This document shows positions 5,277 to 10,426 of a DNA stretch of 10,426 nucleotides, piece by piece. The stretch spans positions 1 through 10,426 of the forward strand of contig CAKSWQ010000058.1 in NCBI GenBank assembly GCA_934512105.1. The letters run 5' to 3'. Position 1 is the stretch's first letter. Each line of letters opens with the position of its first letter. This DNA is from an uncultured Faecalibacterium sp. (GTDB taxonomy: Bacteria; Bacillota; Clostridia; Oscillospirales; Ruminococcaceae). The notes under the pieces were generated by a model. It saw only the letters and a program-made list of their open reading frames with translations. It did not search any database and was not told where the DNA came from. The translations under genes were made by a program, and so were the position numbers.

Positions 5277-6644
5277 ATGAACAAAATTTCTCGTCGTCAG
5301 TTTCTTCGCACCGGCACAGCTGCCGGTATGCTGGGTGCAGCAGTGGTAAGCGGCGCTACCTCTGCCAGCGCTTGTTTTGAGCCGGAATTGGCTCTTACCT
5401 GCACGCAGACCGCTGTGGTGGAGGGTTACGATTGGGGCCCCGGCGTCAAGGCGACCATTCTTACCTTCGACCGTTTACTGGATCCTCACAGCGTCCGGGC
5501 AGAGGATATCGCCTCGGTGGTGGAGCATAAGGAGTCCATGGATTGGGGCAACGTTGGCGGCCCCCACATCGTGGCCAGCGCGCCCCGCACGGTAACAGCG
5601 GCCTATACCTGCTCTAAAAACGGTAAAAAGCTGGAGGTCCCCTCCAAGTATGTCTGTCTGGAAATGTCCTGCGACCCCAACACCGGCAGTCCCTTCTGCT
5701 ACGACTTTCTGGTGGGCATGAATACATGGTGCAAGCCCTATGAGCTGGAGATCAACATGAAGGAGAACTCCGCTCTGGCTACCATTTTTGGGCAGAAGGT
5801 CACCGCTGCTGTGGACCCGGTAGTGGACCACGAGGATGCCCTGATCCCTCAGATGAAGCAGTTTGTCACCAACGGAGTGTTCCGCGGCACCGATGGCAAA
5901 GAGCTGACTTATGGCTACTACGCACCTAAGGGTCAGAAGCTGCCTCTGGTCATCTGGCTCCACGGTGCGGGAGAGGGCGGCAAGGATCCTTCTATTGCTT
6001 TTCTGGGCAACAAAGCCTCTGCGCTCCTCAGTGACGAGTTCCAGCAGGCTATGGGCGGGGCTGCCTATGTGCTGCTGCCCCAGACCCCCACGTTCTGGCT
6101 GCAATATAACGAGGCCGGGGACTGGGGCAACAACCCGGGCGTGCCCTCGGTGTACACCCAGACCCTGAAGGAGCTCATTGATGCCTTTGTGGCAGAGCAT
6201 CCCCAGATCGACACGAACCGCATCCTCATTGGCGGCTGCTCCAACGGCGGTTATATGACCGTGAACATGGCGATCCAGTATCCCGGGTACTTTGCGGCAG
6301 CTTATCCCATCTGTGAGGCCTATAAGGACAGCGGCATTACCGAGGAGCAGCTGGCCGCTCTGAAGGACCTGCCCATGTGGTTCGTCTATGCAGAGAACGA
6401 CACAATTGTGGACCCGACGATCTACGAGGCACCCACGCTGGCGCGTTTGAAAGCGGTGGATGCCAAGGTACACACCAGCATTTTTGCTGATGTTCATGAT
6501 ACCACCGGTCTGTACAAGGGCACGGATGGTGAACCCTACCAGTATATGGGTCACTTGAGCTGGCTGTATTTCTTCAACCGGGAATGCAAGGATGATATCA
6601 CCGGTGAGGATCTGTGGACCTGGCTGGGCAAACAGAGCAAGTAA
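5277..6644 (+). CDS. Tat-exported alpha/beta-hydrolase (EstA / prolyl-oligopeptidase-like esterase), 455 aa
   Basis: A secreted serine hydrolase, probably an esterase or feruloyl-esterase-like enzyme. Residues 1-33 form a twin-arginine signal: SRRQFLR at 5-11, a mild hydrophobic stretch, then an ASA-C cleavage site. Residues 35-180 are beta-rich and resemble the Ig-like N-terminal domain found in EstA-type esterases. The hydrolase fold follows: LVIWLHGAGEGG (oxyanion region, about 224-235), nucleophile elbow GGCSNGG with Ser322, probable acid Asp375 in YAENDT or Asp379, and probable His426 in MGHLSW. The start at 5277 follows AAAAAAGGAG; an in-frame ATG at 5226 lacks an SD and would bury the signal. 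Several cysteines in the mature part fit an extracytoplasmic protein. The substrate is not evident. It is a single gene with its own terminator. Confidence 0.9.
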   Translation: MNKISRRQFLRTGTAAGMLGAAVVSGATSASACFEPELALTCTQTAVVEGYDWGPGVKATILTFDRLLDPHSVRAEDIASVVEHKESMDWGNVGGPHIVASAPRTVTAAYTCSKNGKKLEVPSKYVCLEMSCDPNTGSPFCYDFLVGMNTWCKPYELEINMKENSALATIFGQKVTAAVDPVVDHEDALIPQMKQFVTNGVFRGTDGKELTYGYYAPKGQKLPLVIWLHGAGEGGKDPSIAFLGNKASALLSDEFQQAMGGAAYVLLPQTPTFWLQYNEAGDWGNNPGVPSVYTQTLKELIDAFVAEHPQIDTNRILIGGCSNGGYMTVNMAIQYPGYFAAAYPICEAYKDSGITEEQLAALKDLPMWFVYAENDTIVDPTIYEAPTLARLKAVDAKVHTSIFADVHDTTGLYKGTDGEPYQYMGHLSWLYFFNRECKDDITGEDLWTWLGKQSK

Positions 6645-6655
6645 TAAAAGACAAG

Positions 6656-6689
6656 AGGGCTGTTGCACAAACCGTGCAGCAGCCCTTTT
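6656..6689 (+). terminator. Intrinsic terminator of the exported hydrolase
   Basis: A 13-bp stem (6656-6668 with 6674-6686) with one T-G wobble, a loop of AAACC and a short T run. The core TGTTGCACAAACCGTGCAGCA is clearly related to the tRNA-Arg terminator at 8962-9007, but in the opposite orientation. Confidence 0.88.
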
Positions 6690-6762
6690 GTGTGGGAGAG
6701 AATAAGCTTCCTCGCAGTACTGCACCTTGTTTAGAAACGACACAATGTCGTGCAAAGTGCCC

Positions 6763-6791
6763 TTGACATCCCTGCCGAAACTGGGTATACT
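6763..6791 (+). promoter_or_regulatory. Strong sigma-A promoter for a small plus-strand RNA
   Basis: Consensus TTGACA (6763-6768), 17 bases, TATACT (6786-6791). No credible protein gene follows, so it should drive a non-coding RNA starting near 6798. Confidence 0.8.
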
Positions 6792-6797
6792 TGAAAT

Positions 6798-6897
6798 GGA
6801 AAAGGTGCTGACTGCAATGGCCAGCTCCCAACCGGTTCAGTTAATCATAAGAATGACCGCCACGGTTTGGTAGACAGGGGCGGTCATTTCTTATTGT
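6798..6897 (+). ncRNA. Predicted antisense-type RNA (candidate antitoxin)
   Basis: The transcript predicted from the promoter at 6763-6791 would end at the hairpin 6852-6888, giving about 100 bases. It faces the minus-strand toxin-like gene and overlaps its 3' end by about 40 bases, including the last codon and the stop. This convergent, tail-to-tail layout is that of txpA/RatA and bsrG/SR4 of Bacillus and of the fst/par system. The start and end are inferred from promoter and hairpin only. Read-through to the hairpin at 7109-7124, which is followed by GTTTTTATT, would cover the whole toxin mRNA. Confidence 0.55.
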
Positions 6898-6900
6898 TGT
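6849..6900. terminator. Shared hairpin between the convergent small RNAs
   Basis: AATGACCGCC (6852-6861) pairs perfectly with GGCGGTCATT (6879-6888) around a 17-base loop. The plus-strand side is followed by a T-rich tail TTCTTATTGTTGT. The minus-strand side has only a weak T-rich tail, so termination should be stronger for the plus-strand RNA. The toxin stop codon lies inside the stem. Confidence 0.7.
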
Positions 6901-6994
6901 GGATCTCCTGAAAGATCGCCCATGAGATCGTAAACGTGACCCCGACTGTTCCTCCGATCAGGATGAACAGTTGAAAGACGTTGTCCATCGTCAT
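6884..6994 (-). CDS. Small hydrophobic peptide, type I toxin-like (36 aa)
   Basis: The 36-residue product starts MTMDNVFQLFILIGG, has one membrane segment (about residues 6-28) and ends EIHNNKK. A short polar start, a single helix and a lysine-rich tail are the layout of TxpA/BsrG-type and 'holin-like' type I toxins of Firmicutes, which act at the membrane. The SD GGGGGG lies seven bases before the ATG; a second ATG is two codons further. The gene has a promoter at 7130-7158, a leader of about 130 bases with stable hairpins, an SD that can be masked by pairing, and a convergent RNA overlapping its 3' end. It is too short for routine gene calling. No family match could be tested, and toxicity is inferred. 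Confidence 0.62.
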   Translation of the reverse strand: MTMDNVFQLFILIGGTVGVTFTISWAIFQEIHNNKK

Positions 6995-7001
6995 GCAGCA
7001 T

Positions 7002-7028
7002 CCCCCCTTTCGCATTTGCGTCCGGGGG
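7002..7028 (-). promoter_or_regulatory. Hairpin that would mask the toxin SD
   Basis: On the minus strand, CCCCC (7028-7024) can pair with the SD GGGGGG (7007-7002). The intervening CGCA-AA-TGCG (7020-7011) folds on itself. The ribosome site would then be closed in the primary transcript, a common feature of type I toxin mRNAs. Confidence 0.55.
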
Positions 7029-7108
7029 AATAAAACAATAAGGTTTCACAGCCCCCGGAAGCTTGCCGGAGGAAGCTAGACCACCTTTATGCAATCAGCA
7101 CCAGTTTA

Positions 7109-7124
7109 CCGCCCTAGGGCGGTG
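7109..7124. promoter_or_regulatory. Perfect palindrome at the 5' end of the toxin transcript
   Basis: ACCGCCCTAGGGCGGT is a perfect 16-base palindrome at the predicted 5' end of the minus-strand transcript, where it may act as a stabilising 5' hairpin. On the plus strand it is followed by GTTTTTATT and could serve as a terminator for RNA reading toward the MATE gene. Confidence 0.6.
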
Positions 7125-7129
7125 TTTTT

Positions 7130-7158
7130 ATTGTAGCATATTTTGGCGGGCAATACAA
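7130..7158 (-). promoter_or_regulatory. Promoter of the toxin-like gene
   Basis: On the minus strand: TTGTAT (7158-7153), 17 bases and TACAAT (7135-7130) with an extended TG two bases upstream (TGCTACAAT). Predicted start about 7123, at the edge of the palindrome 7109-7124. Confidence 0.75.
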
Positions 7159-7204
7159 TCAAGAGGTTCAGCACAGTCAGCTAAAAACTGCAAAAAGCCT
7201 GCCC

Positions 7205-7239
7205 GCAGCGCGGCTGTTTCCGCAGGAAACAAGCGCTGC
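7205..7239. repeat. Bipartite hairpin between the MATE terminator and the toxin promoter
   Basis: The outer arms GCAGCGC (7205-7211) and GCGCTGC (7233-7239) enclose the inner arms GTTTCC (7216-7221) and GGAAAC (7225-7230), with small bulges. On the minus strand a TTTTT tract follows after about nine bases. It may be a backup terminator for the MATE transcript. Confidence 0.5.
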
Positions 7240-7271
7240 AAATGCCGTTTACCTTCACGCCCCCTCCCGTG

Positions 7272-7313
7272 AAAAAAGGGATACCGGAGCGTCCGCAGAC
7301 GCTCCGGTATCCC
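7272..7313 (-). terminator. Intrinsic terminator of the MATE gene (element B)
   Basis: A perfect 16-bp stem (7278-7293 with 7298-7313) with a TGCG loop (minus strand), then six T. The surrounding element, 7266-7344, aligns with element A at 1641-1717 from the ATA-TCAGCGGAA start to the TTTTTTCA-GGG end. It lies about 180 bases after the MATE stop codon. Confidence 0.9.
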
Positions 7314-7344
7314 GAAATTAAAAATAATTCTTCCGCTGATTATG

Positions 7345-7494
7345 CGCAAAGTGGAACGACGACGACCGCCGCCAGCGGCGGAAACAGGGAGGAGTTGTTG
7401 GGGCAGCGGCCAGCAAGACGCAAGTGCCGCGCAAGGCACGATGCGGATGCTGGGTGCCGCAACCCGATAGCGGCGCGCATTCCAAATCGTCCCC
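7345..7494. other. GC-rich MATE 3' region without a recognisable gene
   Basis: This 150-base stretch, read as the 3' end of the MATE transcript, contains several small hairpins (for example GTGCC/GGCAC around 7427-7442 and CCGCC/GGCGG around 7367-7380). No coding frame with an SD is seen. It is either a structured untranslated tail or decayed sequence. Confidence 0.5.
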
Positions 7495-8856
7495 TTACGC
7501 CGCCGCAGGCTTGCGGAAGATAGCCATGGCACGCTTGTAGCAGCTGGCAAAATAGGCGATCTCTGCCAGCGCGGTCAGCGTCCAGCTGCACGGATACAGC
7601 AGGTACAGCGCCGGGATGGTGTGGAAGTGGGCAAAGATGGTGTACACCCAGATCACCCGGAATACGCAGGAGCCCAGCACCACGATGACGGTGGGCACCA
7701 CCGTCTTGCCCAGCCCGCGGGAGGCGGCGATGGTGCAGTCCATAAAGGCCGAGATGCAGTAGGCAAAGGCCATCACGGCTACGCGCTTCATACCGGCGTC
7801 AATAACGGCGGCCTCGGTGGTGAACAGCGCCAAGAAGGACGGCCCGCAGAAGAACAGCGCCGCGCCCAGCGCAAGCCCCACGCCGAAGGAGTAGCCCAGG
7901 CTGATGAAGTAGCTTTTCTTCACCCGGTCAGGCCGTCCCGCGCCGTAGTTCTGGCTCATAAAGCTGGCGCAGGCCATGTAGAAGGCCGCCATGCAGTCGT
8001 AGATCAGCGCATCCGCGTTGGCGGCGGCGCTGTTGCCCTTGACCATCAAAGAGTCGAAGGAGTTGACGCCTGCCTGAATGAACAGGTTGGCAATGGCAAA
8101 AATAGCGTTCTGCAGCCCGGCGGGCACGCCCAGCGCAAGGATGCTCTTGGCCTGCACCGGGTCCAGCTGTAATTTGTGCAGGTCCAGCGCGTAGCAGTCC
8201 TGCACCCGGGTCAGCGCCCGCAGGATCAGAAACGCGGAAACGCACTGGCTGATGGCACTGGCCAGCGCCACGCCCACCACGCTCAGATCGCACGCGATGA
8301 CAAAGAACAGGTTCAGCAGAATGTTCAGGGCACCGGCAATGGACAGATACATCAGCGGCTTTTTGGTGTCGCCGATGGAGCTGAACACCGCGTTGCCGAA
8401 GTTGTACAGCGCCAGCGCCGGCATACCCAGAAAATACACCCGCAGATATAAGATCGCGCCGGGCAGCAGATCCTCCTTGGTGTTCAGCAGCCGCAGCATG
8501 GCAGGGGAGCCCAGCAGACCGATGAGCAGCAGCGCCACACCGGCAACAGCACTGATAATGGCTGCCGAGTGGACGGTCTTTTCCACGTCCTTGGGGTGGC
8601 GCGCACCGTAAAAACGCGCCACCAGCACGTTGATGCCGTTGCTCAGACCGATGAGAAAGCCGGTGAACAGGGTCACCAGCGTGCTGGTGGAGCCCACAGC
8701 GCCCAGCGCCGTGGAACCGGCAAAGCGCCCCACCACCGCCACGTCCGACATGTTGAACAGCACCTGCAGCAGGTTGGAAAGCGCCAGCGGCAGACTGACC
8801 AGAAAGATCTGCTTGGCCAGAGGGCCTTCCGTCAGCGTATTCGTTTGAGAAGCCAT
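7495..8856 (-). CDS. MATE-family efflux transporter (453 aa)
   Basis: A multidrug and toxic-compound extrusion protein that exports small cationic or aromatic compounds using a Na+ or H+ gradient. The length is normal and about twelve hydrophobic segments fall in two related halves. Each half opens with a family-typical stretch: LPLALSNLLQVLFNMSDVAVVGRF at about 23-46 (VVGRF follows the first helix), and LGVPAGLQNAIFAIANLFIQ at the start of the second half. Also typical is FMSQNYGAGRPDRVKK near residue 305. It most resembles the DinF/NorM-like MATE proteins of Clostridia. The start at 8856 follows AAAGGAAAAAA. It has its own promoter (8921-8948) and a distant terminator, and no regulator beside it. 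Confidence 0.93.
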   Translation of the reverse strand: MASQTNTLTEGPLAKQIFLVSLPLALSNLLQVLFNMSDVAVVGRFAGSTALGAVGSTSTLVTLFTGFLIGLSNGINVLVARFYGARHPKDVEKTVHSAAIISAVAGVALLLIGLLGSPAMLRLLNTKEDLLPGAILYLRVYFLGMPALALYNFGNAVFSSIGDTKKPLMYLSIAGALNILLNLFFVIACDLSVVGVALASAISQCVSAFLILRALTRVQDCYALDLHKLQLDPVQAKSILALGVPAGLQNAIFAIANLFIQAGVNSFDSLMVKGNSAAANADALIYDCMAAFYMACASFMSQNYGAGRPDRVKKSYFISLGYSFGVGLALGAALFFCGPSFLALFTTEAAVIDAGMKRVAVMAFAYCISAFMDCTIAASRGLGKTVVPTVIVVLGSCVFRVIWVYTIFAHFHTIPALYLLYPCSWTLTALAEIAYFASCYKRAMAIFRKPAAA

Positions 8857-8920
8857 ACTCTTTTTTCCTTTATCCTATATATCCCTAAACCGTGCCCGCG
8901 CACACCGGGGCACAGCCTCT

Positions 8921-8948
8921 ATTATAAGGCACTGCGGTACTTTTGCAA
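8921..8948 (-). promoter_or_regulatory. Promoter of the MATE gene
   Basis: On the minus strand: TTGCAA (8948-8943), 16 bases and perfect TATAAT (8926-8921). It lies just after the tRNA terminator, so the MATE gene is probably an independent unit. Confidence 0.65.
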
Positions 8949-8961
8949 GATGGATTCGATA

Positions 8962-9007
8962 AAATAAATAAAAAAGGATTGCTGCACAAAACCTGTGCAG
9001 CAATCCT
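8962..9007 (-). terminator. Intrinsic terminator of tRNA-Arg
   Basis: A perfect 14-bp stem (AGGATTGCTGCACA with TGTGCAGCAATCCT, loop GGTTT on the minus strand) begins right after the encoded CCA and is followed by TTTTTTATTTATTTTAT. Confidence 0.93.
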
Positions 9008-9084
9008 TGGTGCGACCGGGAGGATTCGAACCTCTGGCCTTCCGGGTCGGAGCCGAACGCTCTATCCAGCTGAGCTACGATCGC
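9008..9084 (-). tRNA. tRNA-Arg, anticodon CCG
   Basis: A 77-base cloverleaf with encoded CCA. The acceptor stem is GCGATCG with CGGTCGC (one wobble) and the D arm is GCTC/GAGC. The anticodon arm is TTCGG-CTCCGAC-CCGGA with anticodon CCG, which reads CGG. The variable loop is five bases and the T loop is TTCGAAT. The first T-stem pair is an A-C mismatch (AGAGG against CCTCC), the only irregular point. Confidence 0.96.
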
Positions 9085-9115
9085 AAATGCCGTACCCCTT
9101 TGGTGGGTACAACAC

Positions 9116-9144
9116 AGTATAACACATCGGGATGCAAAATGCAA
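9116..9144 (-). promoter_or_regulatory. Promoter of tRNA-Arg
   Basis: On the minus strand: TTGCAT (9144-9139), 17 bases and TATACT (9121-9116). Transcription would start near 9109, where GTACCC/GGGTAC (9092-9110) can form a 5' leader hairpin before the mature tRNA. The promoter begins about ten bases after the coaX-like stop. Confidence 0.75.
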
Positions 9145-9154
9145 ACGAAAATCG

Positions 9155-9931
9155 TCAACCCTTCCGGTTTCGCAGCCAGATGCGGTGCAGGCCATCGGTA
9201 ATCAGGGTCTCGCGGTAGTGGATGGGGGTGCGGCAGGCCTCCCGAATGGAGCGGGGCAGGTCGCCGGTAGCGTAAAAGGCGGTCTGTGCACCCAGTTCGG
9301 CGCAGAAGCGGTCAGCCAAGCCGTCCAGCAGGCTGGCGGTGCCCAGAACAAAGCCGTTCTGTAAGCAGGCCGAGGTGCTCTTGCCCAGCACCGAGTCCGA
9401 GGCTTTGGCAGCGGGGTCGATCTGGGGCAGCTGGGCCGTTTTCTGTACCAGCGCATTCATGGAAAGCTGCGGCCCGGGCAGGATCACGCCGCCCACAAGC
9501 TCCTGCTTGGCGTTCACCGCCATCAGGGAGATGGCCGTGTCTGCCGAGATGACCACCAGCGGCCCGGGACACTCCGCCAGCGCCGCCACCGCGCCGCACA
9601 GCAGCTCTGCGCCCAGCTGCGCGGGATTGTCCAGCCGCAGCTTGATGCCGCTTTTCAGCCCCGGCCCCACGGTCAGAATGCGCGCCTTGCATAAGAGCTG
9701 TAAGGCCGCCAGCACCCGCCCGCTGAGCATGGGCACCACGCTGCCCAGAATACCGCCCTCAATCTGCGCCGGGGATGCCCCGTACAGCTGTAACAGGTTC
9801 ACCAGCCGGATGGCGTATTCCTCCACCGTGGCAGCGGGGTCGGAGTGCAGCCGCCCGCAGAAGATCAGGGTGTCTTGTTCGTAGCCGCCCACGGTGATGT
9901 GGGTGTTGCCGATATTGACGGTGAGGATCAT
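9155..9931 (-). CDS. CoaX-like protein (type III pantothenate kinase homologue) with altered active site
   Basis: The full-length 258-residue fold of type III pantothenate kinase, which phosphorylates pantothenate as the first step of coenzyme A synthesis. Family landmarks are clear: NIGNTHITVGG at 6-16, SVVPML at 64-69, VGPGLKSGI at 88-96, NPAQLGAE at 102-109, GGVILPGPQLSMNAL at 147-161 and the later FVLGTASLLDG. The conserved catalytic or metal-binding aspartates differ. The first motif has Asn6 where DxGNT is usual, GADR reads GAEL (Glu109), and DxGTATT reads SADTAIS (Ser129). The protein may be inactive, reduced in activity or repurposed. The SD AAAGGAG and promoter 9975-10003 support expression. 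No terminator separates it from the tRNA promoter. Confidence 0.88.
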   Translation of the reverse strand: MILTVNIGNTHITVGGYEQDTLIFCGRLHSDPAATVEEYAIRLVNLLQLYGASPAQIEGGILGSVVPMLSGRVLAALQLLCKARILTVGPGLKSGIKLRLDNPAQLGAELLCGAVAALAECPGPLVVISADTAISLMAVNAKQELVGGVILPGPQLSMNALVQKTAQLPQIDPAAKASDSVLGKSTSACLQNGFVLGTASLLDGLADRFCAELGAQTAFYATGDLPRSIREACRTPIHYRETLITDGLHRIWLRNRKG

Positions 9932-9974
9932 GGGTCAGGGCTCCTTTCGCAGCGCTTTATAATGTATATAATAT

Positions 9975-10003
9975 ATAATAGCGCACCCGCCGCCGATACG
10001 CAA
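9975..10003 (-). promoter_or_regulatory. Promoter of the coaX-like gene
   Basis: On the minus strand: TTGCGT (10003-9998), 17 bases and TATTAT (9980-9975), followed by a long TATA-rich run before the SD. Confidence 0.65.
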
Positions 10004-10022
10004 GGCTTTTGCTGGGGGGACG

Positions 10023-10296
10023 AACCCTCTCAGGCGCTCCTGCTGTGGGAAGTACCCCCTCAGGCTCACTACGTTCGCCAGCTCCCCCAAGGGGACGCCT
10101 TATGGCACTGCCGGAAACTTTGCCGCCACCGCCAAAAGCCGTTCCCTTGGGGAAGGTGGCTTGACGCGCAGCGGCAAGACGGAAGGGGTATTCCCGGGCA
10201 AGCCACTTCCCGCTTTAGCTGCAAACTTTCCCGCCGCGCCAGAGGCTCCCTCTCCGAGGGAGCTGGCAAAGCCGTCAGGTTTTGACTGAGGGAGTT
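10023..10296. repeat. Composite palindromic element R3 (mosaic of family 1 and family 2)
   Basis: The left end AACCCTCTCAGGC (10023) is followed by a second family-1-like end (CCCCCTCAGGC near 10065) and by CCAGCTCCCCCAAGGGGAC, which mixes the two families' cores. An inverted family-2 arm lies at about 10136-10191 (CCTTGGGGAAGGTGGC to GACGGAAGGGGT). An inverted family-1 arm ends at 10296 (GGGAGCTGGC to GACTGAGGGAGTT). No gene is seen in it. Confidence 0.75.
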
Positions 10297-10337
10297 CCCC
10301 CTCCGCAAAGAAATTGGAAAAAAGATGTCAAAAAGTG

Positions 10338-10366
10338 TTGACAAGTGCACCGGGGTGTGGTATTAT
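10338..10366 (+). promoter_or_regulatory. Very strong plus-strand promoter at window end, possible stable-RNA operon
   Basis: Perfect TTGACA (10338-10343), 17 bases, TATTAT (10361-10366), with an A-rich stretch upstream (10305-10335) that resembles an UP element. The transcript would start near 10373 with a small hairpin AGCGC-CAA-GCGCT. No SD or start codon follows before the window ends, which would suit an rRNA or other stable-RNA leader; this is inference. Confidence 0.7.
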
Positions 10367-10426
10367 ACTTGAGCGCCAAGCGCTGAGACAAAAGAATGAC
10401 TTCTGAAAGCTCAGCAGGAAGCCCTT

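Noticed and set aside
5475..6755. A 426-codon open frame antisense to the exported hydrolase
   Set aside because: It crosses the hydrolase terminator and lacks an SD or domain; the plus-strand gene has an intact catalytic layout.
6817..6873. An 18-codon plus-strand frame (MASSQPVQLIIRMTATVW) in the predicted antisense RNA
   Set aside because: The SD is weak (AAGGTG at long spacing) and the frame runs into the terminator hairpin; the RNA reading is simpler.
6891..7094. A 67-codon minus-strand frame overlapping the toxin-like gene
   Set aside because: It is a different frame through the structured leader, without an SD, giving a product with no membrane segment; the 36-codon frame has the SD and the typical peptide layout.

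Overview
The window looks like chromosomal DNA of a GC-rich, gut-type Clostridia member, most likely Faecalibacterium or a close relative in Oscillospirales. This is inferred from strong Shine-Dalgarno (SD) sites, sigma-A-type promoters, a CTG/GCC-rich codon style, a tRNA with encoded CCA, and dispersed palindromic elements whose ends read AACCCTCTCAG and ACCCCTTCCGTC. I recognise those ends from memory of that genus; no database was searched.

Layout. 1-460: a minus-strand pair, a small unknown protein followed by the N-terminal part of a histidine-phosphatase protein that runs off the window. 461-1717: palindromic element R1, then a LysR-type regulator (+) with its own promoter and a strong terminator. 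1718-2298: nested palindromic element R2 and a regulatory stretch in front of cstA. 2299-3880: cstA (+), a CstA-family peptide/pyruvate-type transporter, with its terminator. 3959-5030: an unrecognised two-pass membrane protein (+) and its terminator. 5031-6690: a long interrupted inverted repeat, then a Tat-exported alpha/beta-hydrolase (+) and its terminator. 6763-7158: a short locus with convergent promoters, read here as a candidate type I toxin-antitoxin module. It has a 36-residue hydrophobic peptide on the minus strand, an antisense-type RNA on the plus strand and a hairpin where they meet. 7205-8948: a MATE efflux protein (-) with a terminator homologous to the one after the LysR gene. 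8962-9144: tRNA-Arg(CCG) (-). 9155-10003: a CoaX/type III pantothenate kinase homologue (-) that has lost the conserved aspartates. 10023-10426: composite repeat R3 and a very strong plus-strand promoter, possibly for a stable-RNA operon beyond the window.

Most genes are single transcription units with their own promoter and terminator, so there is no large operon. The two best leads are the toxin-antitoxin-like locus at 6763-7158 and the altered active site of the CoaX homologue. The repeats and terminators also show paired base changes, which suggests dispersed structured elements selected at RNA or DNA-cruciform level.
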